Below, in pieces: positions 8,568-17,150 of a DNA stretch of 64,000 nt. Below the pieces are notes generated by a model that was not told the origin of the DNA, ran no database searches, and was given only the letters and a program-made list of their open reading frames with translations. The position numbers were made by a program, and so were the translations under genes. The DNA is from an uncultured Algibacter sp. (lineage in GTDB: Bacteria; Bacteroidota; Bacteroidia; Flavobacteriales; Flavobacteriaceae), in NCBI GenBank assembly GCA_947499935.1, contig CANMQH010000014.1:1-64000 (forward strand), given 5' to 3'. Every line of letters starts with the position of its first letter. Position 1 is the first letter of the stretch.

Positions 8568-9725
8568 ATGACAAACTATTTTTCTTCAAACTTTAAACTT
8601 GGTATTCTTGGCGGTGGTCAACTTGGCAAAATGCTACTTTATACCACTAGAAAACTTGATATACATACCAATATACTAGACGCTAGTAATGAGGCGCCAT
8701 GTAAAATGGCTTGTAATGAATTTCACTTAGGTGATTTAATGGATTATGATGCCGTTTACAATTTTGGAAAACAAGTGGATGTTTTAACTATTGAGATTGA
8801 AAATGTAAATGTAAATGCATTAGAAGCACTTGAGAATGAAGGCGTAAAAGTATACCCTGCATCTCAAACGCTTAGAACAATACAAAACAAAGCCACGCAA
8901 AAATTATTTTACATAGACCATGCATTACCTACGGCTCCGTTTACTCGTTTTGCATACACATCAGAAATTAAAGACGCTATAGATAACGGCGGTTTAAGCA
9001 TCCCTTTTGTTTGGAAATGCGCTCAATTTGGATATGATGGTACGGGTGTTAAAATCGTTAAAACCGTTGAAGATTTAAAACACCTACCAAATGTAGAATG
9101 CATTGCTGAAGCGCTTGTGCCTTTTAAAAACGAATTAGCTGTTATTGTGGCCAGAAATGCCTCTGGAGAAACTAAAACATATCCAGTTGTAGAAATGGAA
9201 TTTCACCCAGAAGCCAACCAAGTAGAATATGTTATTTGCCCTGCTAGAATAGATAAAAACATAGCATTGAAAGCTCAAGAAGTGGCCTTAAATGTCTCTA
9301 AAGCTTTTAATCATGTAGGCCTGTTGGCTGTAGAAATGTTTCAAACACAAAACGATGACATCCTTATAAATGAAGTGGCACCAAGACCTCATAATTCTGG
9401 ACATCAAACCATTGAGGCTAGCTACACTTCGCAGTTTGAGCAACATATTAGAGCCGTATTAAATTTACCTTTAGGACGTACAGAGAGTAAAGTTGGAGGC
9501 GTTATGGTTAATTTAGTTGGTGCAGAAGGGCATACTGGAAATGTTGTCTATAAAAATATTGAAACCATTATGAAAATGGATGGTGTTACACCTCACATTT
9601 ATGGTAAAAAACAAACCAGACCTTTTAGAAAAATGGGACACGTTACTATTGTAAACGAAGATTTAAATGAAGCACGTAAAATAGCTGAAGAGGTTAAAAA
9701 GGCCATTAAAGTGATAAGTGAGTGA
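8568..9725 (+). CDS. purK: 5-(carboxyamino)imidazole ribonucleotide synthase PurK
   Basis: This enzyme carboxylates AIR to N5-CAIR with ATP and bicarbonate in de novo purine synthesis. The 385-residue product is a complete ATP-grasp protein: an N-terminal LGILGGGQLGKML nucleotide-fold segment, the central ATP-grasp region, and the metal-binding NEVAPRPHNSGHQT motif. I used ATG 8568, after the promoter box, not the upstream open frame from 8415. Its partner purE lies at 13530, with a three-gene opposite-strand operon inserted between. The 3' end is 7 bp from that operon's end, without a terminator. Confidence 0.96.
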   Translation: MTNYFSSNFKLGILGGGQLGKMLLYTTRKLDIHTNILDASNEAPCKMACNEFHLGDLMDYDAVYNFGKQVDVLTIEIENVNVNALEALENEGVKVYPASQTLRTIQNKATQKLFYIDHALPTAPFTRFAYTSEIKDAIDNGGLSIPFVWKCAQFGYDGTGVKIVKTVEDLKHLPNVECIAEALVPFKNELAVIVARNASGETKTYPVVEMEFHPEANQVEYVICPARIDKNIALKAQEVALNVSKAFNHVGLLAVEMFQTQNDDILINEVAPRPHNSGHQTIEASYTSQFEQHIRAVLNLPLGRTESKVGGVMVNLVGAEGHTGNVVYKNIETIMKMDGVTPHIYGKKQTRPFRKMGHVTIVNEDLNEARKIAEEVKKAIKVISE

Positions 9726-9732
9726 GTAACTG

Positions 9733-11157
9733 CTAAAATTTAAAACCTCTAGATAAAGGGATATCATCTCCATTAGTCATAAAAACAAATACGCTTGAAT
9801 ACTGTTTAACAAAGTTTTGATTTATAATATAAGATCGATGGCATTTTATAAAATTTGGAGGTAACTGCTTTTCTATATCAGAAATTTTTCCTCTTACAAA
9901 TTCTTTTTTAGCATCCGTAGTATATAAATTTAGATAGTGTCCATCTGATTTTATGTAAATTAACTCTTCTAAATAAACCTTAGATTTGTTTTTAAGAATA
10001 ATATAATTATTGATAACTAACGCTTTTACTGTTTCTAACTCTGTTTTTGTTTTTTGGTGCTCTTCTTCCAAAACATCTTTTTCTTTAGTCAATAATCTTT
10101 TTTTTCTATCAACTTTCTTCCATCTCACAAAAGAATAAAGTGCTAATAAAAACACCATTAATAGTAAAACACTAAAGACGAGCCTATTTTTATTAAATTT
10201 ACTCTTAAAAGAAGTTAATTTTTTAATTGTATTATCTTTTTCTTTGGTTTGATATTTTACATCTATCTCATAAAAGTTACTATTCTTCTTAAAATCATCA
10301 ATTAAATTATTGTATCTATTATAAATAGCATCATAGCTAGCCATAGTAATGGTGTCTTTTAACCCATAATATGCATTACCGTATTGATTAGCGACTATTC
10401 TTGCTATTTTTATTTTATATTTTTGATTAGGAACTGTTTTTATTTGATTTAAAAAATATATTGCTTTTTTATAATCTCCTTTTGTATTCTCATTAACGGC
10501 TAGATTTATTAAACCATAAACCTGCCTAAGATAATCGTTATTATTTCTAGAAAACTCAAGACTTTTAGATAATGAAACATTGGCTTCTTTAAAGCGTTTT
10601 AATGAGGTATATAAATTTCCTAAATTTAAAAGTATTCCCGACTTAAATTCTTCGTTATTTTTATAATAATTAGTTTGTTGTATCGCTTTTATTTTTTGAT
10701 AAGCTAAATCAAATTTCAAGCTATCTATAAATAAATCTTTGAAGTTTTCGTTTTCAATTTTCGCGTACCATTTATCCGATTTATCTAATTTAATCTCCTC
10801 TTTAAGTAATTGAAGAAAATAACGTCTGTCTCTCTTATAATTATGTTTACTTGATTCAACAACATGAAGTTGAAATAACACATTTCTATAATCTTCCTCA
10901 TTTAAAGTTTTCTTTTTTAGTTCTTTTTCAAAAACTTTATAGTAGGTTGCATAAGCCGAATCTTCGCAATTTATATTTTGGTACAATTCGGCTATTAATA
11001 ATTGCTTTTTAGCATCATACAAGCTCTTATCTAACTCATGTTTAAGCTGTACTATTTGCTTTAATTGTTTACCATAAAAAGATTGATACGATATAGAATC
11101 TTGAGAGATATCTTGACACCATACAAAACAACTTAATAAACAAAAAAAGCACTTCAT
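9733..11157 (-). CDS. membrane-anchored TPR protein with LytTR DNA-binding domain
   Basis: This is a 474-residue single-chain sensor-regulator. A signal peptide is followed by a periplasmic helical region with TPR-like repeats (about 50-300, e.g. NLGNLYTSLKRFKEANVSLSKS). One membrane helix (about 325-347) and a coiled coil lead to a cytosolic LytTR domain (about 385-474, with YIKSDGHYLNLYT and KCHRSYIIN). It would bind DNA while tethered to the membrane and lacks receiver and kinase domains. It is the last gene of a three-gene operon, starting 1 nt after the stop of the 152-residue protein. Direct repeats at 13410-13437 are candidate binding sites. Confidence 0.8.
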   Translation of the reverse strand: MKCFFCLLSCFVWCQDISQDSISYQSFYGKQLKQIVQLKHELDKSLYDAKKQLLIAELYQNINCEDSAYATYYKVFEKELKKKTLNEEDYRNVLFQLHVVESSKHNYKRDRRYFLQLLKEEIKLDKSDKWYAKIENENFKDLFIDSLKFDLAYQKIKAIQQTNYYKNNEEFKSGILLNLGNLYTSLKRFKEANVSLSKSLEFSRNNNDYLRQVYGLINLAVNENTKGDYKKAIYFLNQIKTVPNQKYKIKIARIVANQYGNAYYGLKDTITMASYDAIYNRYNNLIDDFKKNSNFYEIDVKYQTKEKDNTIKKLTSFKSKFNKNRLVFSVLLLMVFLLALYSFVRWKKVDRKKRLLTKEKDVLEEEHQKTKTELETVKALVINNYIILKNKSKVYLEELIYIKSDGHYLNLYTTDAKKEFVRGKISDIEKQLPPNFIKCHRSYIINQNFVKQYSSVFVFMTNGDDIPLSRGFKF

Positions 11158-11158
11158 A

Positions 11159-11617
11159 TTACCCTTCTGTTATAGATACAACACCTCCATTAGCACCTTG
11201 GCGAGGTCGCTTTTCATGTCCCTTCAAATTCAAAAGAGGAACATCACATGGCTTTAAATTCATCGTAGTTCCATTACCTTTCAAAAAAGAAGCAAAACCT
11301 TCCTTTGCTACATCATCAAGCTCTTTATTATCATTAAAAAAGAAAACTCTCAATTTTTTTATTTTTATGTCTTTTAGAGTTTTAGATATTTCCTTTTCAA
11401 TTACAAACGATTTTCTTCCAAGTAAAATCTCTCTAGAAAAAGGATGTCCTATCTGTAGAATTATCCCATAGCATTTGCCTTCTTTAGCTTCTTCGCTAAT
11501 AAAGTGTATTCTTTTTTTTGATTTAAACCCCTTATACTTGACTCCTAAAAATACAGCATAAAAATTAATTTTACCAGTATCTTCTTCCTTAAAGGCTTTT
11601 AAAACGATGTCTCTCAT
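11159..11617 (-). CDS. hypothetical protein of the LytTR operon
   Basis: This is a 152-residue protein with no signal peptide or membrane helix; I do not recognise a family. The first about 100 residues are mixed alpha/beta, with a basic strand-rich core. The last about 25 residues form a low-complexity tail (KRPRQGANGGVVSITEG at the end) that looks flexible and is unlike the rest. It starts 31 bp after the outer-membrane-type gene and ends 1 nt before the TPR-LytTR gene, so translation is probably coupled to the regulator. The role is unknown; the glycine-rich tail could be an interaction or processing peptide. Confidence 0.6.
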   Translation of the reverse strand: MRDIVLKAFKEEDTGKINFYAVFLGVKYKGFKSKKRIHFISEEAKEGKCYGIILQIGHPFSREILLGRKSFVIEKEISKTLKDIKIKKLRVFFFNDNKELDDVAKEGFASFLKGNGTTMNLKPCDVPLLNLKGHEKRPRQGANGGVVSITEG

Positions 11618-11648
11618 AATTATTTGTTTTATTAATTTGTTATTATTT

Positions 11649-13343
11649 TTATAATTTAAAAGGAATTCCTAAGCTTATTTTTATAGACGTATTTTCCCAT
11701 GTTTTAGTGTTGTACGCTAGTGCTTCAAAACCTCCAAGAATTCTAAAAGTTATTTTATTTTTATCTTTTTCATCTTGTTTCCTAAAAGCAAAACCTGCTA
11801 AAGCCGTGTATCTATTTTCGTAATTTACAAAATCTAAATTTTGAAGTGCAAAACTATGAGACGCACTCCCTGTAAATCCAAAATTTTCTGTAATAAAAAA
11901 ACTAAATTGACCTCCAAAAGATCCTGTCCAAAAGGTTCTTTTTAAATCTTGATATCTCCCAATTTGGTTATTTTCATTATCAATAACAAAAACCGTGTTG
12001 TTTTGTTCTGCCACTAAAGGCGTCCTTTCATTTAAAATAGCATCAAGAAAACTTCCCACAGTTATTTTACCAAAGCCTTGTAAATTTAAAAGTTTATTAT
12101 TTTTAAGTCTACTAACATTGTAACTAAAAACAGCATTTAACCTTGGTATATTTTTCACAGGCTCTATGTTGTTAAATACGCTTAATGAATCTATATCTAT
12201 ATTTTGATTTTCAACACTTAATGATGTTTTAACCCATTTTACAAAATGTCCTTTAAGATTATTATTTCGTGTATCAAATTCTACAATTTCCGAATCAATA
12301 TATTTATCGGTATTCAAAACGATATCCTCAAAGGCTCTTATATTTTGCGTTAATTCTTCAATAATCTTATTATTGTCTTTTATTTTTTTCAGTTCATCAT
12401 AAACCAAAGGCCTTTCTTGTTTTAAAATTGAATTATTTTCTATCTTTAAAGTATCCATTTTTTTAATTGATGCTTTATAGCTTTTCTCAAGTATTTTAAA
12501 TTGACTAACAAGTTTATCTAAAGAATCCTTTCGCTTCTTTTTTAGCTCCATACAATTATTCTTATCGTAATATTGAGATGTTTTTCCAATAATTTTATTA
12601 TGCGTTATTACAGCACCAATATTGTCACTCCATGCGCCATTACTGTACAAAAATCCGCCTTGAGAAGCCGTAAAAATTCCAATATTAAAATAATGCTTCT
12701 TTTTTAAATTGAAATTAAAGCCCACATTTAACTTTGCTCCATCTTCGTTATTAGTAAAACCAATAGCTGTATTATTTGTAGTATTACCATTTTCTCCAAA
12801 AATTACTCGACTTTTAATAGCCTTGATATTAGTATTATAAACATCGTAATGTATGGACTGTGTTACACAATTATACGCATATAAAACATTATTAAGCTTA
12901 GCATTAATAGCTTTAGTAAAAGAATATTTTTCTTTACTCAAAATTACAAACTGACCATAATCTTTTAAGTAAACAACTTGCTTTTTATCATTTGTTAAAG
13001 CAAAAATGGTCGTTTTTTTATTGACAATAATTTCTTTGGAATTAAACTTTATGATGTTTCCTATATTTAGTGAGTCATTTGTGATACGAACCTTGTCTAA
13101 ATCTGATATATCAAAACCTAACTCGTTTTTTAAAACCTTATTTATGTCACTTCGGTTTCCATTTGACGACCTTTTAATTGCATTAAAAAAAGCCTCTATA
13201 TCATTTACACCTTCAAACAACTTAAGAAACGCCTCAGATTTTAATGATTTTTCAGATTCTGTAAGTAAGTCCTTTTGGGCTTGTACAGCATTAATAAAAA
13301 ACAAGAATGCACATAACATTAAGTATTGTTTTAAGTTTTTCAT
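11649..13343 (-). CDS. probable outer-membrane beta-barrel protein with coiled-coil insert
   Basis: This is a 564-residue exported protein. A signal peptide (about 1-22, ending AVQAQ) is followed by an N-terminal alpha/beta domain. Strand-rich sequence comes next, then a charged coiled coil (about 265-350), then amphipathic strands ending in the aromatic/hydrophobic KISLGIPFKL, as expected for an outer-membrane barrel. No known family is recognised. It is the first gene of a three-gene minus-strand operon. The 186 bp upstream, shared with purE, holds a pair of direct repeats that may be operator sites. A 119-codon frame on the opposite strand near its 5' end is a shadow. Confidence 0.65.
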   Translation of the reverse strand: MKNLKQYLMLCAFLFFINAVQAQKDLLTESEKSLKSEAFLKLFEGVNDIEAFFNAIKRSSNGNRSDINKVLKNELGFDISDLDKVRITNDSLNIGNIIKFNSKEIIVNKKTTIFALTNDKKQVVYLKDYGQFVILSKEKYSFTKAINAKLNNVLYAYNCVTQSIHYDVYNTNIKAIKSRVIFGENGNTTNNTAIGFTNNEDGAKLNVGFNFNLKKKHYFNIGIFTASQGGFLYSNGAWSDNIGAVITHNKIIGKTSQYYDKNNCMELKKKRKDSLDKLVSQFKILEKSYKASIKKMDTLKIENNSILKQERPLVYDELKKIKDNNKIIEELTQNIRAFEDIVLNTDKYIDSEIVEFDTRNNNLKGHFVKWVKTSLSVENQNIDIDSLSVFNNIEPVKNIPRLNAVFSYNVSRLKNNKLLNLQGFGKITVGSFLDAILNERTPLVAEQNNTVFVIDNENNQIGRYQDLKRTFWTGSFGGQFSFFITENFGFTGSASHSFALQNLDFVNYENRYTALAGFAFRKQDEKDKNKITFRILGGFEALAYNTKTWENTSIKISLGIPFKL

Positions 13344-13409
13344 CGTATTTTTTTTAGTTGATTAACACCTCAAATCTCAGCAACTACATAGAGTTTAACA
13401 AAAAAATGT

Positions 13410-13437
13410 CGTGAATCACATATTAAATAGCGTGAAT
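13410..13437. promoter_or_regulatory. CGTGAAT direct repeats, candidate LytTR operator
   Basis: CGTGAAT occurs at 13410-13416 and again at 13431-13437, a start-to-start spacing of exactly 21 bp (two helical turns). LytTR proteins usually bind two direct repeats of about 9 bp separated by about 12 bp, and the operon 67 bp away encodes a LytTR protein. Autoregulation is inference. Confidence 0.4.
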
Positions 13438-13529
13438 TGTATATACTACTTTCAGGTTAAATATTTTCTACTTCTCATTTATTTAATCTATAAAATGAAA
13501 AATGTATTTTTACATCTTAAAACAACCTT

Positions 13530-14012
13530 ATGAATAAAGTAGGAATCATCATGGGAAGCAAAAGCGACCTACCTGTAATGCAAGATGCCATAGACATCTT
13601 AAAAGGATTTGATATAGAAATAGAAGTCGATATTGTTTCGGCACACCGTACTCCAGAAAAATTATTTGATTATGGAAAACATGCACACACAAGAGGTTTT
13701 GCTGTGGTTATTGCTGGCGCAGGAGGCGCTGCACACTTACCAGGTATGATAGCGTCTTTATCGCCACTTCCTGTAATTGGAGTACCTGTAAAGAGTAGCA
13801 ATTCTATAGATGGGTGGGACTCTATCTTATCCATTTTACAAATGCCAGGTGGTGTACCTGTTGCTACCGTAGCTTTAAATGGAGCCAAAAACGCAGGTAT
13901 TTTAGCCGCTCAAATAATTGGCAGTAACGACCAAAGTGTTTTAAACAAAATTATAACCTATAAAGAAGATCTAAAAATAAAGGTACATGATTCTGCAAAA
14001 GATTTAAAATGA
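13530..14012 (+). CDS. purE: N5-carboxyaminoimidazole ribonucleotide mutase PurE
   Basis: This enzyme isomerises N5-CAIR to CAIR, the step after PurK. The 160-residue protein has the class I PurE motifs GSKSDLPVM, the SAHRTPE loop and the AGAGGAAHLPGM active-site segment, all intact. The start ATG follows a near-consensus box TATTTTTA about 20 bp upstream. It is separated from purK by the 3.6-kb opposite-strand LytTR operon, so it must be transcribed from its own promoter. A terminator overlaps the region just after the stop. Confidence 0.96.
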   Translation: MNKVGIIMGSKSDLPVMQDAIDILKGFDIEIEVDIVSAHRTPEKLFDYGKHAHTRGFAVVIAGAGGAAHLPGMIASLSPLPVIGVPVKSSNSIDGWDSILSILQMPGGVPVATVALNGAKNAGILAAQIIGSNDQSVLNKIITYKEDLKIKVHDSAKDLK

Positions 14013-14013
14013 A

Positions 14014-14041
14014 AAAAGCCCCGAAATACATCGAGGCTTTT
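14014..14041 (+). terminator. purE terminator
   Basis: AAAAGCC (14014-14020) pairs with GGCTTTT (14035-14041), with further inner pairing CG/CG. It starts right after the purE stop. Confidence 0.65.
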
Positions 14042-14156
14042 CAGCTATTAACAAATAATCCTTTTGAGTAAGTCACCCAATTTACTATTGACTGCAAAAA
14101 TATAAAAAAAATACTATGTACGCATAGTATTTTGAATTTTAACATATTAATTAAAA

Positions 14157-16193
14157 ATGATACAAAATATTCTATTTAATAGTTTTAAAACACCATATAA
14201 TACAGCTCCTTTTTCACAAATTAGCAATAAAGATTTTCTACCAGCATTTAATCATGCCATAAAAGACGCTAAATCAGATATTGATAATATTGTTAAAAAT
14301 AACGAGAAGCCTTCATTTAAAAATACTATTGAAGCTTTAGATTTTTCGGGTGAACAATTAGACAGAATATCAAGCATTTTTTTTAATTTAAATTCTGCCG
14401 AAACCAACGAAACTATTCAAAAAATAGCACAAGAAGTGTCTCCGCTTCTTTCAGAATTTAGTAACGACATTACTTTAAATGAAGATTTATTTAAACGTGT
14501 AAAGGCTGTTTATGATGCTAAATCTACATTAGGTTTAACTATAGAACAAACCACATTACTAGACAAAAAATATAAAAGCTTTTCTAGAAATGGTGCTAAC
14601 TTACCCGAAGACAAAAAAGAAACACTCAGAGACATAGATAAAAAACTTAGTAAGCTTAAATTAAAATTTGGCGAAAATGTTTTAGCAGAAACTAACAAAT
14701 TTGAAATGCTTATTACCAATGAAGCTGATTTAGCAGGTTTACCCGATGGTGCTAAAGAAGCTGCTAAACAACTTGCCGAATCTAAAGATAAAACAGGCTG
14801 GTTAATCACCTTAGATTACCCTAGTTATATCCCTTTTGTAACTTATGCTAATAATAGAGCTCTAAGAAAAAAAATAACTATAGCCGCAGGAAGTAAAGCT
14901 TTTAAAGGTGACAACACAGATAATCAAGGCAATGTCTTACAAATTGCTAAATTAAGGCATGAACGGGCTAATTTACTAGGTTATAAAACACATGCTCATT
15001 TTGTGCTTGAAGAACGTATGGCACAAACGCCTGATAATGTTCTTAATTTTTCTAATGAATTATTAAATAAAGCAAAACCGGCAGCAGAAAGAGAATTTAA
15101 AAATCTTGAAAACTTTGCCAAAGACCTTGACAATATTGACAGATTAGAGAAATGGGATGGATCTTATTATTCAGAAAAATTAAAACAAAAATTATTTAGC
15201 CTTGATGATGAGTTATTAAAACCCTATTTTAAATTAGAAAATGTTATAAACGGTGCTTTTACAATTGCTAACAAATTATTCGATTTAAATTTTGAAGTTA
15301 TAGATACCATAGATAAGTATCACGACGATGTGCTTACTTATAAAGTAACAGATTCTAAAGGCGATTTTATTTCTATTTTCTATGCCGATTTTTTTCCTAG
15401 AGCTGGCAAACGAAACGGGGCATGGATGACATCCTTTAAGCCTCAGTACAAAAAAAACGATGAGAATAGCAGACCACACATCTCTATAGTTTGCAACTTT
15501 ACTAAACCTACAAAAACAAAACCATCGCTTTTAACGTTTAACGAAGTTACAACGCTATTTCATGAGTTTGGCCATGCGCTACATGGTATGCTGGCCAACA
15601 CCACCTACCCTAGCCTATCTGGCACAAGTGTTTATTGGGATTTTGTAGAATTACCAAGTCAGGTTATGGAAAACTGGTGTTACGAAAAAGAAGCGCTAGA
15701 ATTGTTTGCCAAACATTACAAAACGGGAGAAGTTATCCCCATGGATTTGGTCGAAAAAATAAAACAGTCAGCGTCTTTCCATCAAGGTATGCAAACCTTA
15801 AGGCAATTAAGTTTTGGTTTATTGGATATGAGTTGGCATGGCCAAGACCCATCAAAAATCAAAGATGTAAAAGCGTTTGAATCTGAAATGTTTAAAAACA
15901 CATCCTTATACCCAGAAACCAAAGAAACCTGCATGAGTACATCTTTTTCGCATATTTTTCAAGGCGGTTATTCTTCAGGTTACTACAGCTACAAATGGGC
16001 TGAAGTATTGGATGCTGATGCTTTTGAATATTTTAAAGAACATGGGATTTTTAATAAAATGGTTGCCGATAAATTTAAAAATCATGTATTAAGCCAAGGT
16101 GGTACAGAAAACCCAATGACACTTTATAAACGTTTTAGAGGTCAAGAACCTAAACCCGAAGCACTTTTAAAACGTGCTGGTTTAATTAATTAA
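14157..16193 (+). CDS. M3 family metallopeptidase (oligopeptidase A / Dcp type)
   Basis: This is a 678-residue soluble zinc oligopeptidase that degrades short peptides in the cytoplasm. The M3 signature HEFGHALHG is at residues 469 onward, and the third-ligand region (SGTSVYWDFVELPSQVMENW) and the late SHIFQGGYSSGYYSYKW segment involved in substrate binding are intact. Length and end match peptidyl-dipeptidase Dcp/oligopeptidase A. There is no signal peptide, so cytosolic location is likely. It follows purE after a terminator and is closed by its own hairpin. Confidence 0.93.
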   Translation: MIQNILFNSFKTPYNTAPFSQISNKDFLPAFNHAIKDAKSDIDNIVKNNEKPSFKNTIEALDFSGEQLDRISSIFFNLNSAETNETIQKIAQEVSPLLSEFSNDITLNEDLFKRVKAVYDAKSTLGLTIEQTTLLDKKYKSFSRNGANLPEDKKETLRDIDKKLSKLKLKFGENVLAETNKFEMLITNEADLAGLPDGAKEAAKQLAESKDKTGWLITLDYPSYIPFVTYANNRALRKKITIAAGSKAFKGDNTDNQGNVLQIAKLRHERANLLGYKTHAHFVLEERMAQTPDNVLNFSNELLNKAKPAAEREFKNLENFAKDLDNIDRLEKWDGSYYSEKLKQKLFSLDDELLKPYFKLENVINGAFTIANKLFDLNFEVIDTIDKYHDDVLTYKVTDSKGDFISIFYADFFPRAGKRNGAWMTSFKPQYKKNDENSRPHISIVCNFTKPTKTKPSLLTFNEVTTLFHEFGHALHGMLANTTYPSLSGTSVYWDFVELPSQVMENWCYEKEALELFAKHYKTGEVIPMDLVEKIKQSASFHQGMQTLRQLSFGLLDMSWHGQDPSKIKDVKAFESEMFKNTSLYPETKETCMSTSFSHIFQGGYSSGYYSYKWAEVLDADAFEYFKEHGIFNKMVADKFKNHVLSQGGTENPMTLYKRFRGQEPKPEALLKRAGLIN

Positions 16194-16204
16194 ATACGAT
16201 ATAT

Positions 16205-16233
16205 AAAAGGTTGAATTTAAAATTCAGCCTTTT
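16205..16233 (+). terminator. terminator after the M3 peptidase gene
   Basis: A 14-bp stem with one G-T pair (16205-16218 and 16220-16233) ends in CCTTTTC, 11 bp after the stop. Confidence 0.6.
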
Positions 16234-16244
16234 CTTTAAAAACA

Positions 16245-16268
16245 AACTTTCAATAATTATTGAAAGTT
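16245..16268. promoter_or_regulatory. 24-bp palindromic operator of the GbsR-like regulator
   Basis: Positions 16245-16268 are a perfect 24-bp palindrome with half-site AACTTTCAATAA. It covers the -33 TTG of the regulator's own promoter, so a bound repressor would block RNA polymerase. A diverged copy lies before the next gene (16815-16832), and a further half-site resembling it (TTCAGAAATTATT) follows immediately. Autoregulation is inferred from position. Confidence 0.6.
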
Positions 16269-16289
16269 CAGAAATTATTTATATATTTG
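16260..16289 (+). promoter_or_regulatory. promoter of the GbsR-like regulator (leaderless)
   Basis: TTG (16260-16262), a 19-nt spacer and TATATTTG (16282-16289) form a full Bacteroidota promoter. The ATG begins 5 nt after the -7 box, so the mRNA is probably leaderless. Confidence 0.75.
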
Positions 16290-16293
16290 TGAC

Positions 16294-16797
16294 ATGGAAT
16301 ATCAAGAAGCAAAAGAAAAATTCATAAACACTTGGGGTAGCCTTGGCACACTATGGGGTATTAACAAAGCCATGGCACAAATACAATCTTTACTTTTTAT
16401 ATCTACCAAACCACTTTCTATGGAAGAGATTATGGCAGAACTAAAAATTTCTCGTGGAAACACGAGTATGAATTTAAGACAATTAATGGATTGGGGCATT
16501 GTTACAAAAGAACTTGTTCCTGGAGAACGTAAAGAATTTTTTGCAACCGAAAAAGATGTACAAGAATTAGCTAGACATATTGCTAAGGAGCGTAGCCGAA
16601 GAGAAATTAAACCCGTTATTAAAATATTAAAAGAAGTGAGTTCTATTGAAGATGATGGAACAGCAAAAACAAAAGAATTAATTAAACAAACCAAAGCATT
16701 ATTCGATTTAGCTGAAACTGCAGATACCATGATGAATAAAATTGTAAATCAAGAACACAACTGGATTACCAAATCTTTGCTAAAACTTATTAAATAA
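16294..16797 (+). CDS. GbsR/MarR family transcriptional regulator
   Basis: This is a 167-residue winged-helix repressor. The N-terminal helix (FINTWGSLGTLWGINKAMAQI) and the wHTH core (MEEIMAELKISRGNTSMNLR, then the DWGIV wing) are those of the GbsR subgroup of MarR proteins. The C-terminus is a helical dimerisation segment. A perfect 24-bp palindrome overlaps its promoter, and a diverged copy precedes the following gene, which suggests it represses itself and the genes downstream. The inducing signal is unknown; the membrane and lipid-type neighbours suggest an envelope or osmotic cue (inference). Confidence 0.88.
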   Translation: MEYQEAKEKFINTWGSLGTLWGINKAMAQIQSLLFISTKPLSMEEIMAELKISRGNTSMNLRQLMDWGIVTKELVPGERKEFFATEKDVQELARHIAKERSRREIKPVIKILKEVSSIEDDGTAKTKELIKQTKALFDLAETADTMMNKIVNQEHNWITKSLLKLIK

Positions 16798-16814
16798 AAA
16801 AATTTGAAATTATG

Positions 16815-16832
16815 TTTCAATAATTTCTGAAA
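16815..16832. promoter_or_regulatory. second, imperfect GbsR operator
   Basis: TTTCAATAATTTCTGAAA differs at two positions from the core of the perfect palindrome at 16245-16268 and lies 20 bp before the small membrane protein gene. Confidence 0.45.
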
Positions 16833-16852
16833 ATTCAATAAATACGTTAACC

Positions 16853-17131
16853 ATGAAAACTGTACTTAAAATATCTAAAATTCTAAACATCATTGCAATA
16901 TTCTGTATTCTAGGGTTGGCTTACGGCTTAATATTTACAGGAATTTTACAAGTTATTGCTGCCTTATTATTTGTTATTGCAGTACCAAGAGAAAAATTAA
17001 CATACATCTATTTTATTTTTGTGATACTTTTTATGGCAATCTGGAGAGGTAATATTTTCGGATATCAATTCTTAATACCATTAGGTTTAATAATTTTATT
17101 AACCTATGTAATTCACTTTAAAAAAATTTAA
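16853..17131 (+). CDS. small membrane protein
   Basis: This is a 92-residue, almost wholly hydrophobic protein with three predicted membrane helices and no recognised domain. The start ATG 16853 lies 20 bp after a copy of the GbsR-type operator and 55 bp after the regulator's stop, so it is probably the first target gene of the regulator. Small membrane proteins of this type accompany GbsR/MarR regulators and DoxX-like proteins in other Flavobacteriia, as far as I recall. Function is unknown. Confidence 0.7.
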   Translation: MKTVLKISKILNIIAIFCILGLAYGLIFTGILQVIAALLFVIAVPREKLTYIYFIFVILFMAIWRGNIFGYQFLIPLGLIILLTYVIHFKKI

Positions 17132-17150
17132 ACAAAACTTTCAATACTTA

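Noticed and set aside
7259..9725. ATG 8467 as start of hpt-adk and the 8415 frame as start of purK
   Set aside because: The TAnnTTTG boxes at 8455-8462 and 8528-8535 lie downstream of these starts, and the family N-termini begin at 8434 and 8568.
13006..13365. 119-codon plus-strand frame
   Set aside because: It is antisense to the 5' part of the outer-membrane-type gene, which has a signal peptide and normal coding signal.
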